Origin: Nitrosospira multiformis | Lineage (GTDB): Bacteria > Pseudomonadota > Gammaproteobacteria > Burkholderiales > Nitrosomonadaceae | Assembly (NCBI RefSeq): GCF_900110185.1 | Contig: NZ_FOCT01000010.1 | Coordinates: forward strand, 62,001-126,000 | Direction: 5' to 3' | Length of the DNA stretch: 64,000 nucleotides | Shown here: one piece after another, positions 9,131 through 17,909 of the stretch | Layout of the letters: the number at the start of each line of letters is the position of its first letter | Position numbering within the stretch: the stretch's first letter is position 1 | The notes under the pieces: generated by a model | The model's input: only the letters and a program-made list of their open reading frames with translations | What the model was told of the DNA's origin: nothing | The model's database searches: none | Position numbers and translations under genes: made by a program

Positions 9131-10960
9131 CTATGCGTCTTCCCCCAGAAACCCACCACTCTGATGCTCCCAGAGCCCGGCATAGAGACCGTTCATTGCG
9201 ATCAGGCTTTGATGTGTTCCTTCCTCTACGATCTGCCCCTTGTCGATCACGATCAACCGATCCATGGCAGCAATGGTCGATAGGCGGTGCGCTATGGCAA
9301 TCACCGTCTTGCCCTCCATCAGGCGGTAGAGACTGGACTGGATGACTGACTCCACTTCAGAGTCCAGCGCGCTGGTGGCTTCGTCAAGCAGAAGAATCGG
9401 TGCGTTTTTCAGCATTACTCTCGCTATGGCGATCCGCTGGCGCTGGCCGCCCGAAAGCTTTATTCCGCGCTCCCCCACGTGCGCATCATAGCCATAGCGT
9501 CCCACAGGGTCTGTCAGGCCCATGATGAAATCGTGCGCCTCCGCCTTTTTTGCAGCGGCGATCGTTTCCGCATCGGTTGCGTCAGGTCGGCCATAAGCGA
9601 TGTTGTCCCTTACCGAACGATGCATGAGGGACGTATCCTGCGTAACCATGCCGATATTGGCGCGCAAACTGTCCTGAGTAACATACCGGATGTCCTGCCC
9701 GTCGATCAGTATGCGCCCCTCCTCCACATCATAAAAGCGAAGCAGCAAGTTGACGAGAGTGGATTTACCCGCACCGGAACGTCCGACCAGACCGATTTTT
9801 TCGCCCGGTCTGATATGCAGCGAAAGATGATCTATTACGGGGACGTCGCCCCCGTAACAGAAAACCACATTCTCAAACCGTATCTCGGCAGTTTTGATCT
9901 GAAGACGTTTTGCATCGGGATGATCGGTCACCAGATGGGGACGTGACAAGGTGGTGATTCCATCACGTACGGTACCGACCTGTTCGAACAATGAAGTCAT
10001 TTCCCACATGACCCAATGCGACATCCCGTTAAGCCGCAACGACATGGCGCCGACGGCCGCCACCGCGCCCACGCCGATCTGTCCATCCACCCACAACAGC
10101 AAAGCAACCGCAACTGCGCTGATGATGAGACTTGCCCCCATCACCTGGTTCACGGTTTCAAACCAGGTAATCAACCTCATCTGGCTATGTACTGTCCCGA
10201 GAAACTCCTGCATCGCCAGTTTGGCATAACCGGCCTCCCTGCCAGCGTGAGAGAAGAGTTTTACGGTGGCAATATTGGTATAAGCATCACTGATGCGTCC
10301 CGTCATCAAGGCACGCGCATCCGCCTGAGATTGGGATACCCGGCTTAACCTGGGCACGAAATAGCGCAATGCGCAGATATAAAGAGCGAACCACCCTGTG
10401 AAAGGCACCAATATCCAAAGATCGAACGTCCCGACGACAGCCACCAGGGTAAAAAAGTAAATCGTTACATAGACGAGTATATCGCCGAGAATAAAGCAGA
10501 CATCGCGCAGCGCGAGAGCGGTTTGCATCACCTTGGCCGCCACTCGCCCTGCAAACTCATCCTGATAGAAGTGCATGCTCTGGTTCAGCATCAGGCGATG
10601 GAAATTCCAGCGCAGGCGCATCGGAAAATTCCCGCCCAACACCTGATGCTTGACGAGGTTTTGTATACCGACCAACAGGGGGCTTGCAACCAGCAGCCCA
10701 GCAAATAGAAGAAGCGTGTTCCGCTCCTGTTCCCATAGAAGAGAGGGCGGGATCTGGTTGAGCCAGTCGACGACTTTTCCCAGCATCGCAAACAATAAGG
10801 CTTCAAATGCACCGATTGATGCGGTAAGCAGCGTCATTGCCACCAGGTATCGTCTTACACCCTCGGTTGCTTCCCAGATAAAGGTAAAAAAACCTTTTGG
10901 GGGAATCCTGTCGGTGGGATCAGGATAGGGGTAAATCAGTTTCTCGAAATAGCTGAGCAT
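9131..10960 (-). CDS. ABC exporter, fused membrane and ATPase domains (MsbA/multidrug type)
   Basis: 609 residues. The N-terminal half (about 35-330) contains hydrophobic segments of a six-helix type I exporter domain. The C-terminal ATPase has Walker A GRSGAGKST, Q-loop TQDTSLMHRSVRDNIAYG, signature LSGGQRQR, Walker B ILLLDEATSALD and H-loop AHRLSTIA, so it should be catalytically competent. Such half-transporters work as homodimers in the inner membrane exporting lipids, peptides or drugs. The substrate cannot be told from sequence. A short N-terminal extension (FEKLIYPYPDPTDRIPPKGF) is common in a proteobacterial subgroup of these proteins. It stands alone, converging on cysB. Confidence 0.9.
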   Translation of the reverse strand: MLSYFEKLIYPYPDPTDRIPPKGFFTFIWEATEGVRRYLVAMTLLTASIGAFEALLFAMLGKVVDWLNQIPPSLLWEQERNTLLLFAGLLVASPLLVGIQNLVKHQVLGGNFPMRLRWNFHRLMLNQSMHFYQDEFAGRVAAKVMQTALALRDVCFILGDILVYVTIYFFTLVAVVGTFDLWILVPFTGWFALYICALRYFVPRLSRVSQSQADARALMTGRISDAYTNIATVKLFSHAGREAGYAKLAMQEFLGTVHSQMRLITWFETVNQVMGASLIISAVAVALLLWVDGQIGVGAVAAVGAMSLRLNGMSHWVMWEMTSLFEQVGTVRDGITTLSRPHLVTDHPDAKRLQIKTAEIRFENVVFCYGGDVPVIDHLSLHIRPGEKIGLVGRSGAGKSTLVNLLLRFYDVEEGRILIDGQDIRYVTQDSLRANIGMVTQDTSLMHRSVRDNIAYGRPDATDAETIAAAKKAEAHDFIMGLTDPVGRYGYDAHVGERGIKLSGGQRQRIAIARVMLKNAPILLLDEATSALDSEVESVIQSSLYRLMEGKTVIAIAHRLSTIAAMDRLIVIDKGQIVEEGTHQSLIAMNGLYAGLWEHQSGGFLGEDA

Positions 10961-11154
10961 TTAAACCATTGTAGGAATCTATAGCGAATCATGCCAAATC
11001 TGGTGTGACCAGATTCGATCTTTGCAGGGCCGTATGACCACCGTGGGAGGGAGATATTCCGCCTGCTGTCTGAATACTTCCCGAAAACGAGGCAAGATAT
11101 ACAATAACATTGTTCTCCATTGCATTCTCGATCAATCACTCTTTGCGACTATCC

Positions 11155-12090
11155 ATGCCTGGCGCTTATGCACACCTCACCATGGTGAACCTGGTCAAGG
11201 AACCGGACCGGCTTGAAAAGCAGGGATTTCCTCCGGAAGCAATTGTTTCGGTATTGGATTACTTCCGTTTCTGTGAGCTTGGCGCCGTGAGCCCTGATTA
11301 TCCCTATCTGGACATTGCTCACTCCAGTGCTGGCCAGTGGGCGGATCGAATGCACTATCAGAGAACCGGCGACATGATCAAAGCGGGGGTCGAATGGATC
11401 AGAAGACTCGATGGAGCATCCCGGCAAAAAGCATTTTCATGGCTGCTGGGATACACCAGCCATGTCGTTACTGACACGACCATTCATCCCGTCATCGAAC
11501 TCAAGGTGGGTGAATACCAGAAGAACAAGGATAAGCACCGGATATGCGAGATGCATCAGGATGCCTATATTTTCCAGCGATTGAATCTCGGTGAGATAGG
11601 CCTGGCAGAACATCTGGGTTCCGGAATCTGGGGCTGCTGCGATAAGCCTGGCAGCGGAAAACTCGATTCCGTCATCACGCGCACGTGGCAGAGTATGCTT
11701 GAAACCTGCTATGGCGGCGCCTACCAAACCGACCCTCCCCTCATCGACAACTGGCACGGCGCATTCAAGTTCGTTGTCGACAAAGCGGAAGAAGGCCATG
11801 CGCTTCCTCCTTTTGCGCGCCATGTCGCCGCCAACCTCGGTTTGACCTACCCTGCGGTTGCCGATCTCGACCCCCAATATCTGGAAAGCCTTGCGACTCC
11901 GCTTGAAGCGATGAGCTATGATGCGATATTTGATCGTGCCCTGGAGAATGTTCTTGCCACCGGGTCGCTCATCGCCAAGGCCGTCTTCGAAAACGATGAT
12001 AGCTACGCGACGACTGTGGTGAATTGCAACCTGGATACAGGAAAAGATGATCAGGGCAACCACATTTATTGGAAAAAGGGTGTCTCGTGA
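11155..12090 (+). CDS. Zinc-dependent phospholipase C-fold protein
   Basis: About 311 residues from the ATG at 11155; an ATG at 11110 is also open but adds a non-conserved leader. The start MPGAYAHLTMVN, with an early histidine, and the later DIAHSSAGQWADRMHY, LLGYTSHVVTDTTIHPVIE and EMHQDAY segments match the PF00882 zinc-dependent phospholipase C fold, whose zinc ligands are mainly His and Asp. No secretion signal is evident, so it may act in the cytoplasm or be a non-classical member; the substrate is unknown. Its stop overlaps the GTG start of the next gene, so the two are probably translated together. Confidence 0.72.
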   Translation: MPGAYAHLTMVNLVKEPDRLEKQGFPPEAIVSVLDYFRFCELGAVSPDYPYLDIAHSSAGQWADRMHYQRTGDMIKAGVEWIRRLDGASRQKAFSWLLGYTSHVVTDTTIHPVIELKVGEYQKNKDKHRICEMHQDAYIFQRLNLGEIGLAEHLGSGIWGCCDKPGSGKLDSVITRTWQSMLETCYGGAYQTDPPLIDNWHGAFKFVVDKAEEGHALPPFARHVAANLGLTYPAVADLDPQYLESLATPLEAMSYDAIFDRALENVLATGSLIAKAVFENDDSYATTVVNCNLDTGKDDQGNHIYWKKGVS

Positions 12091-12524
12091 GCATACGTCC
12101 CGCCGGTATCCGTGTCAGCATAACTATCGCGCTTGTGCTATCGCTCGTTGCAGGTTGCGCCCCCACCCCAAAACTTCCTTACAGCGAAGAGATGTTTATC
12201 AAGGCTTCTGCACTAACCAAGCTCGCCACCGCAGTAGAATCCACCGTCCGCTACAAGAATCCCCCGCCCGGGCTCGATGAAAAGGAGTTGCTCATGCGGG
12301 CAACGCAACATGATCCGGCACTGCTGCGAAACTTTAAAGGCTACAAGGTGAGAGTGCTGCGCCAGGACAAGCACTCTGTCGTGCTGGTTTGCGATGCCTC
12401 CGGGCAGCGCGCCCTTCTCGAAGACGCAGGATGTTCCGGTCGCATGGATCGTCACCGCTGGATGGGCAAGCCGCAGCCATGCGAGTTTTCGATTGATACG
12501 AGAGAGATATGCGATGGAGGCTAA
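12087..12524 (+). CDS. Small predicted lipoprotein, function unknown
   Basis: About 145 residues from a GTG at 12087 that overlaps the TGA of the phospholipase-like gene (GTGA). The N-terminus is a lipoprotein signal: basic SIRPAGIR, a hydrophobic core, then lipobox LVAGC with the modified Cys at about residue 24. The mature part contains several cysteines (VLVCDASG, EDAGCSG, QPCEF, EICDGG) that could form disulfides in the periplasm. I do not recognise a family. Coupling with the phospholipase-like gene suggests a shared envelope function. Confidence 0.72.
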   Translation: MSIRPAGIRVSITIALVLSLVAGCAPTPKLPYSEEMFIKASALTKLATAVESTVRYKNPPPGLDEKELLMRATQHDPALLRNFKGYKVRVLRQDKHSVVLVCDASGQRALLEDAGCSGRMDRHRWMGKPQPCEFSIDTREICDGG

Positions 12525-12668
12525 GCGTTTCTTCATAGGTGCTTCCCAAGATCGGTTGAAGGCGTCGACGATATGATTCTATAGCAGCGGTGGGTTGCCT
12601 GATGTGTACTGAAGCAACGAAGGCTCGTCTCTGAAGCCCGATCCGGAAGATTCATTAGGGAGATTCAT
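12525..12668. other. Short intergenic gap, nothing recognised
   Basis: This 144-base region lies between the lipoprotein gene and the convergent methyltransferase. I see no gene, RNA or clear terminator hairpin. Confidence 0.5.
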
Positions 12669-13205
12669 TCAAGTGGCATGGCTCCCTCGTTCAATGAACT
12701 CACTTTTGCCCAAATTGGGAACACGTCTCCCTAGGGCAAATATTCCGGGGTGACCTGGCTGCCAATCCTCCGAGGCTTCAAGAACTTCGCATCTCGCAAG
12801 CGCAAGCAGATGCCCGACCGATTGAGGCATGAACCGCCAATAATCATGCGGATACCCGTGAGGAATGAAGCCGTTGCCGCGGGCGGTAATTATCAAAAGG
12901 CCGCCAGGACGCAGTACGCGCCCCATCTCTTGCAGGGAAAGCCAAAATGCGCTGTCATGCTCAAGCATTTCGGTCGAAACGACCACGTCAAATTCCGATT
13001 CACCAAACTCGAGGTGGTGCGCATCCATGATTCGATCGACGCCGGGTCCCTCCCGAAAGTCGACCCCCACATATCGTGTAGCTCCGCTGAATAGTCCGCG
13101 AACGCTGCCGTTAACATCCATTGAGCCGACCTCCAGGACTGACTGGCCACTTGTACCAGTCTCCCGAATTTTCTCACCGACCCATTCCATTACTGAAGAA
13201 TGCAT
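12669..13205 (-). CDS. Class I SAM-dependent methyltransferase (Methyltransf_11 type)
   Basis: 178 residues. SAM-binding motif I is VLEVGSMDVNGSVRG (about 24-38). The acidic motif II is YVGVDFREGPGVD and motif IV is FDVVVSTEMLEHD, followed by the hallmark EMGRVLRPGGLLIITA. A GYPHDYWRFMP segment is typical of small methyltransferases found in polysaccharide and glycan clusters. It is the last gene of a three-gene minus-strand set with two glycosyltransferase-like genes, so a sugar substrate is plausible but inferred. Confidence 0.82.
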   Translation of the reverse strand: MHSSVMEWVGEKIRETGTSGQSVLEVGSMDVNGSVRGLFSGATRYVGVDFREGPGVDRIMDAHHLEFGESEFDVVVSTEMLEHDSAFWLSLQEMGRVLRPGGLLIITARGNGFIPHGYPHDYWRFMPQSVGHLLALARCEVLEASEDWQPGHPGIFALGRRVPNLGKSEFIERGSHAT

Positions 13206-13221
13206 GAAATCACTCCATTCC

Positions 13222-13977
13222 TTATGACATGAGTTGAGGTACGTCTAGCTCCGCCGCGTGCGCGTGGTAAACAGCGCGGGCAAGGGTCGGCTCGCAATGA
13301 TGCATATGCTCGAACGTCTGGTCAATTTCGATGAGCTGTCCTCCTTCATGCGTGAACCATAGACTCATCATGACATCATCCCAATAGTGGTGAATCTCCG
13401 GCGGCAGCTCCAGATAATAGGATTCCCAAACAGACAGCGGAGCCATCATCACAGCGCCCTGTGCGTACTCGGCAATTGGAGTGCAGGGAAGACCCATTCT
13501 GTGACAGAGCCAGTGATGTCCCGTCGTCGGCCATCGATGAATCTGGGCAGCAATATATCTTCCATCCTTCAAAGCTACGCGTCGGAGATCACTGACGAAC
13601 TCACCCACATTCATGACAAAGGTATCCTGGATGATTCGCAATACATTTACGCTTTGGTAGTCGGGAAGCGTGCGGGCTACCACCTCCAACGCGTATGAGG
13701 TGGGCCGGCGAATACCCCACGAAGAATTCGATCCAGCATGCGCAAGCACGTCAGCGGGGGAGACTAGGAAATCAAATGACTTTCCTATCGTTTCTACCTG
13801 AGACCAGTATTGATCGTCCACATAATCACAAACTACAGCGATTTTAAAATCCGCATCTTTTCCCCACACCTTTCGCAGACGCGCACCAAGCAGTGATTGC
13901 ACCTTGAGCATCTCAATATGGCGAGGATCGTTGACAAAAAGGGGTATTACAATGAGAAATCGCATGCTAACGCCCAT
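13222..13977 (-). CDS. Predicted glycosyltransferase-like protein
   Basis: 251 residues from an ATG at 13977, preceded by GAGG about 9 bases upstream. An ATG at 13965 (MRFLIVIPLF) is an alternative start. The N-terminus (RFLIVIPLFVNDPRHIEML) begins like a GT-A nucleotide-sugar enzyme, and a conserved-looking YWDDVMMSLW (about 208-217) could carry the acidic metal site. I cannot assign a family. It follows the 766-residue fusion almost directly and precedes the methyltransferase, so the three probably form one operon acting on a surface sugar. Confidence 0.55.
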   Translation of the reverse strand: MGVSMRFLIVIPLFVNDPRHIEMLKVQSLLGARLRKVWGKDADFKIAVVCDYVDDQYWSQVETIGKSFDFLVSPADVLAHAGSNSSWGIRRPTSYALEVVARTLPDYQSVNVLRIIQDTFVMNVGEFVSDLRRVALKDGRYIAAQIHRWPTTGHHWLCHRMGLPCTPIAEYAQGAVMMAPLSVWESYYLELPPEIHHYWDDVMMSLWFTHEGGQLIEIDQTFEHMHHCEPTLARAVYHAHAAELDVPQLMS

Positions 13978-13988
13978 TTCTAATGGCC

Positions 13989-16289
13989 TCAAAAAAGGCT
14001 TTGGTTGCTGTTGACTGTTTCCTGAGATCGGTCCTTAAAACCCTTCTTTTGCAGAATCACGAGACTCCTCACCCTGCTGATCTTGCGATAGCTTTTAGCA
14101 CTCGTTAATTCGTCGACAAAAGCCATAACACCAGGGTAGTAATCAGCGTAATCATGAAACGCAACATACCCGCCGACTGGCAACCACGGCTCAAAAGAGT
14201 AAAAATCACGAGCAACGTTCAGATAATCATGCAAGCCGTCGATCAAGAGCAGGGCGATTAATTGCTCCCAATGAACATCTCCAGCGCAAGCCTGAATTAC
14301 CTCAACCACGTCCGCAAGCCCGGCATTATCGAGGTTGCGTTTCAACTTTTCCAGCGAGGGCGCTACAGTGACGATTTGCCCTGTAGTACCTAATTTACCG
14401 TCATGGGGATCGATCGACCAGATCTTGGCGGACGGCCGTACTACCTGAGCTGTGCTAGCCAGAACTACCGTAGCGCGTCCGCAATAGCTGCCGACTTCAA
14501 CTACTGCTTGAGATTGTGGAATATCGGCCAAGGCACGAGCAGTGATAGCAATGAGCAGGTCGGCTTCATCCTCTTCGAGCCAGCCTTCCAGTAGACGCAT
14601 CCGGGCAAGGATCGGCTGAGTCAATAGCAACGGAGAATGCGAGGGTAATTCCTCAATGGGTTTCTCAGGTGGTTTCACATAATAGCTGTGCCTTTCACGC
14701 ACCTGCTTGCGTAACGTATCTTCATATTGTCGCGTGACTGGGTGAATCCAAAAGATATCATCTCGATTTAGTGCAGTTTCTATTTGCGCGGGAGTGTAAG
14801 GGCAACGGTACTTCACATAATCATAACTGCACGGATTCGCGCCGATCTCATAACCAAGCATGGCTGTAATCGTGGGCAGAATGACTTCCTCGGTGGCCCA
14901 GATCGAGCTACGGGCCAGAATCTGCTTAAGTTGTTCGTCTTCCGCAAAGAACCGCGTCAAATCCCGTGCCGCTGCCGCAGTAAAAACAGTCGAGGGCCAA
15001 AAGGTCCAGTACGGGAATTTTTTCTCCCCATCAGGGAATCGTTGTAATAATGGCCGCCACAACTCGAACTCACTGAAGGCGACCTTTGCGGGATCAGCCG
15101 CGCCAGGTAATAATTGTCGTGCTGGCGAGTTGCCGAGCATGCCAACTCCAGGATATCTGGCCAAATACTCGGTGAGATACTGTGAATAACCGCTGCGTAA
15201 CGCCAGTTGGTCAGAATCCACGATTGTCATCGTGTCAAAAGTGAAGTTATCAAGCGCATAGCGCATACAGTCGAGGGCGAAGTCATGCAATTTACCCCAT
15301 TCCTTCGGCTGGGGTGCCGAATGGACGACAACACCGTGCTGTGCAAACTGGTATTTCTCAAGGAACCGAGGGTCTTTACTCCCGTTATATAGCAGCACGA
15401 CAGATGACGGATCCAGGTATCGAAGGTTACGCACAAGGTCTACAACACAATCTAAACTCTCATGAACGAGGCAAGCAAAAATATTGCGAATTGGCTTAAC
15501 AGCAGCGGTTGAGGCGTTGGGCGATAGAGATGAGATAGCGGGTCGTTCAGTAACCGGCGCCACTGGCTCGTGCTTCTTCATAGAGATCGAGCACCTCGAA
15601 TTTTCAAAGAAATTGCTCCAATCATCTCCGAGCATTCGTTGGATGTCATCGGCTGGGTGTGGCCGCCACCATGCCCCACCAATATGTTTAGGGCTCACAT
15701 TCTTCCCGTGAATGATACCGACGTGAAACGTGGGATCAGCCACGGCGGTTATTTGATCCGGTGAAGCGCTCCAGACAAAGCAACCGTCCTCGCCGATATT
15801 GATTTCCGGGAAACGATGCGTCGCCCAGAACTCACGTGTATAAACGAGTGAATTACCCGACAACCAGGGCCTCTGCCCATCCGGATAATTGAACTGCCAG
15901 GCTTTGCCGTCGCGCGTATCAAAAAACAGCAGATCTTTGATACCGCAAATTGCTGCCCTCGAACTGAGTAGATGGTCGACCTGATAGCTGAGCCGTCTGG
16001 GAGCATGCCAGTCATCGTCATCCCAATGTGCAATGAGAGACGCCGCAGACTGTTCGCATGCAAAGTTGCGCTTGGCTCCCACAGAAAGCCGCCGCGGAAG
16101 GCGAATATATTGAATACGCTTGTCAGACGGAATCAGATCGCTTACTGGATCCGTTCCATCATCGACAATGATCAGTTCCTTGTTTGGGTAATCCTGCCGT
16201 TGGAAACAGGAGATGGCACGTGGTACGAAATCCCTGCGGTTAAATGTTGGCATGATGCAGGAAATCAGGGGAAGGGAATCGCTTGTCAT
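13989..16289 (-). CDS. Multidomain glycosyltransferase-methyltransferase fusion
   Basis: 766 residues in three parts. Residues about 8-220 are a family 2 glycosyltransferase: PLISCIMPTFNRRDF, nucleotide-binding IIVDDG (40-45) and HWDDDDW (88-94) with the metal-binding acids. Residues about 268-540 look like a second glycosyltransferase-like module with TMTIVDSDQLAL (DxD-like). Residues about 592-750 are a SAM methyltransferase of the Methyltransf_24 type: VVEVGSYCGRATVVLA, WSIDPHDG, LLIDGLHDYLNVARDF and VGGYVAFHDYADY. The fusion could build and methylate one glycan. An ATG at 16289 opens directly into the GT2 domain. It heads the small operon with the two genes downstream. Confidence 0.82.
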   Translation of the reverse strand: MTSDSLPLISCIMPTFNRRDFVPRAISCFQRQDYPNKELIIVDDGTDPVSDLIPSDKRIQYIRLPRRLSVGAKRNFACEQSAASLIAHWDDDDWHAPRRLSYQVDHLLSSRAAICGIKDLLFFDTRDGKAWQFNYPDGQRPWLSGNSLVYTREFWATHRFPEINIGEDGCFVWSASPDQITAVADPTFHVGIIHGKNVSPKHIGGAWWRPHPADDIQRMLGDDWSNFFENSRCSISMKKHEPVAPVTERPAISSLSPNASTAAVKPIRNIFACLVHESLDCVVDLVRNLRYLDPSSVVLLYNGSKDPRFLEKYQFAQHGVVVHSAPQPKEWGKLHDFALDCMRYALDNFTFDTMTIVDSDQLALRSGYSQYLTEYLARYPGVGMLGNSPARQLLPGAADPAKVAFSEFELWRPLLQRFPDGEKKFPYWTFWPSTVFTAAAARDLTRFFAEDEQLKQILARSSIWATEEVILPTITAMLGYEIGANPCSYDYVKYRCPYTPAQIETALNRDDIFWIHPVTRQYEDTLRKQVRERHSYYVKPPEKPIEELPSHSPLLLTQPILARMRLLEGWLEEDEADLLIAITARALADIPQSQAVVEVGSYCGRATVVLASTAQVVRPSAKIWSIDPHDGKLGTTGQIVTVAPSLEKLKRNLDNAGLADVVEVIQACAGDVHWEQLIALLLIDGLHDYLNVARDFYSFEPWLPVGGYVAFHDYADYYPGVMAFVDELTSAKSYRKISRVRSLVILQKKGFKDRSQETVNSNQSLF

Positions 16290-16698
16290 GCTAGTGGCAT
16301 TAAATGGTTTTAATCAGTTTCGATCGCCGATGTTCGATAGAAGGGCTAAATGCATTTGCCGGACCGTTAGATATAGATATAAGATCACGTATCAACCTAT
16401 CTGCATCGCCTTGGCATTATTTGAAGATATAGATCATCTTGAGGTCGTTTTCAAATTTACCAGGCAGACGAAGCGGAAGAAGTTTCTGCGGGGGATGGAA
16501 AGCGGTGGTTCCATGCGAAGGCTTGCTGTCGGGGATTGCGCTATTACAGCAGGTGGGAAATGGCGCAGGTCCTATGAACTGTCGGCGATACTACGTATTC
16601 ACTTGGTGCAGTAATGGTCGGTTATAGTGATGCGGGGATGGAAGTGATGCGCTTTGTGTTGCTTATTGTCCATGGCGCGCACTTACCGGAGAGCAGCT
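16290..16698. other. 409-base gap upstream of the glycosyltransferase fusion
   Basis: No convincing gene is present. Open frames in this interval have no homology I recognise and no good ribosome sites. The part near 16360-16400 is AT-rich (repeated gatata/ttagata) and could hold the minus-strand promoter for the fusion gene. Confidence 0.5.
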
Positions 16699-17436
16699 TT
16701 AAACTTCAGCGGAATACTTGATTATCTTGCTTACCGTTGAATAATGGATTTCAAGTTCTCTGGCGATCGCTGCCATGGGATAGCCAAATTCGCTGTAAGC
16801 ACTCCGTACCGCGCTGTCCCGAGCTTTTTTGTCCGCCCTCGCCTCGGGTGTGAAAATAGCCTTCAGTTCCGGACGGTGAGCCAGGCGCTGGGCTTTGGGG
16901 ACTTCCTTGAGGTCACCTTTTTTCTCCAGGAGCGGCAGCAGGCTTTCCACGAAATGCTCGCTACCCAACAACACCTGCCCCTTTAAAGCGGGCCAGGGCG
17001 AAGTGCCGCCGAAGCCTTCCGCCACAAACGCTGCATATCTCTCACGCGCAACGGTACGGCTTTTTCCAAACTGGCTCGATAGCCAATCCGTATAAAGCCA
17101 CTCCGGCCCAGGTGCTGTACCTACCATCGCACGATAACTGCTCCATGAATAATCCGCCGGGTCTTCTACCATCTTTGCCCTGACCGGGTTCAGCACCGTG
17201 TAGCGGCACAACTCCAGCCGATAACTCTCGCGCTCCAGCAGGATTGCCTTGAAACGCCCCTGGAAAACATGCCCTGCACGTCCGTGTCTCCGATTGAAGC
17301 GCTGGGTGCATGCTGCGAGCACACCCAGGAACAGGTTTCGATCTTCATCATCCAGGAAGATCGCCGCCCGAGCGTTGCCGCGAGAGGTGATGTGATAGAC
17401 CGCACCGGGAAATTCCAGACGTAAGGGACGGGCCAT
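16699..17436 (-). CDS. REP-associated tyrosine transposase (RAYT, Y1_Tnp) with internal deletion
   Basis: 245 residues. The start MARPLRLEFPGAVYHITSRGN, the middle RRHGRAGHVFQGRFKAILLE and LELCRYTVLNPVRAKMVEDP (with the probable catalytic Tyr in CRYTVLNP), and a C-terminal helix-turn-helix (YPMAAIARELEIHYSTVSKIIK) are typical of IS200-like RAYT proteins. The stretch that normally carries the HUH metal site (pattern CLMxNHxHL, about 30 residues) is missing: FLGVLAACTQRFN runs straight into RRHGR. The reading frame is preserved, so a protein could be made, but it should be unable to cut DNA. RAYTs normally act at REP palindromes; no obvious REP array is seen here. Confidence 0.85.
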   Translation of the reverse strand: MARPLRLEFPGAVYHITSRGNARAAIFLDDEDRNLFLGVLAACTQRFNRRHGRAGHVFQGRFKAILLERESYRLELCRYTVLNPVRAKMVEDPADYSWSSYRAMVGTAPGPEWLYTDWLSSQFGKSRTVARERYAAFVAEGFGGTSPWPALKGQVLLGSEHFVESLLPLLEKKGDLKEVPKAQRLAHRPELKAIFTPEARADKKARDSAVRSAYSEFGYPMAAIARELEIHYSTVSKIIKYSAEV

Positions 17437-17469
17437 AATGGAAGCCTCGCTAAAAGAGCAGTTAACTCA

Positions 17470-17485
17470 AGACCTGACCCTAATT
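17470..17485. repeat. Repeat motif AGACCTGACCC-TAATT, copy 1
   Basis: The 16-base AGACCTGACCCTAATT lies 34 bases upstream of the RAYT start. A nearly identical 17-base copy with one extra C lies at 18918-18934 in the same orientation. The pair brackets the antitoxin/BrnT/IS patch and may be relics of transposon ends. Confidence 0.45.
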
Positions 17486-17547
17486 TCTTCCCACTAATTT
17501 CCCAACTGGTTCTCAAGAAATTATTGGTGGTCTTTCAGGCTTTCGTT

Positions 17548-17754
17548 TCACTTCATCCACTCAATCAAAGCGATATCTTTGCGCAGCAGATCATTGACAA
17601 TTTCATTAACCTCAATGCCTTTCGCTTTGGCTTTGATCGAAAGATAATTCAGAACGTCTGGATCGAGATACACGGGTAGATTTAACTGAGTATCAGGTCG
17701 GTAAAATTTACCCCGCGAACCCTGGGAAAAATCATATTCGTCATTCATCAGCAT
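17548..17754 (-). CDS. Ribbon-helix-helix antitoxin (BrnA/CopG-like) partner of BrnT
   Basis: 68 residues. QLNLPVYLDPDVLNYLSIKAKAKG is a ribbon-helix-helix pattern: a short beta strand, then two helices that dimerise and bind operator DNA. EVNEIVNDLLRKDIALIE completes the second helix. The ATG at 17754 overlaps the end of the split brnT frame (TGA at 17741-17743), the usual toxin-first order with translational coupling. The antitoxin is intact although the toxin is broken, the safe survivor of a decaying toxin-antitoxin pair. Whether it is strictly BrnA or another CopG-type antitoxin is unsure. Confidence 0.78.
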   Translation of the reverse strand: MLMNDEYDFSQGSRGKFYRPDTQLNLPVYLDPDVLNYLSIKAKAKGIEVNEIVNDLLRKDIALIEWMK

Positions 17755-17844
17755 TCCTCATATTGAGGGCAGTAGCTTTTCGGGCAGAGATAATGCGGAT
17801 TGTGGCACTATCCTCATGCTCCTTGAAGGTATGTACCACTACTA

Positions 17845-17860
17845 GGGTGTGTTAACACTA
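17845..17860. repeat. IS left terminal inverted repeat
   Basis: Sequence GGGTGTGTTAACACTA. It pairs with the right end at 18663-18678 with one mismatch and contains the palindrome GTGTTAACAC. Confidence 0.9.
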
Positions 17861-17909
17861 ACAGTTAAATTTCTGATATGCTTCGGGCATAAAAACTACA
17901 GACGCCCTT

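Noticed and set aside
16213..16627. Overlapping open frames in the gap before the glycosyltransferase fusion
   Set aside because: No homology recognised, poor starts and partial overlap with the fusion gene's other strand.
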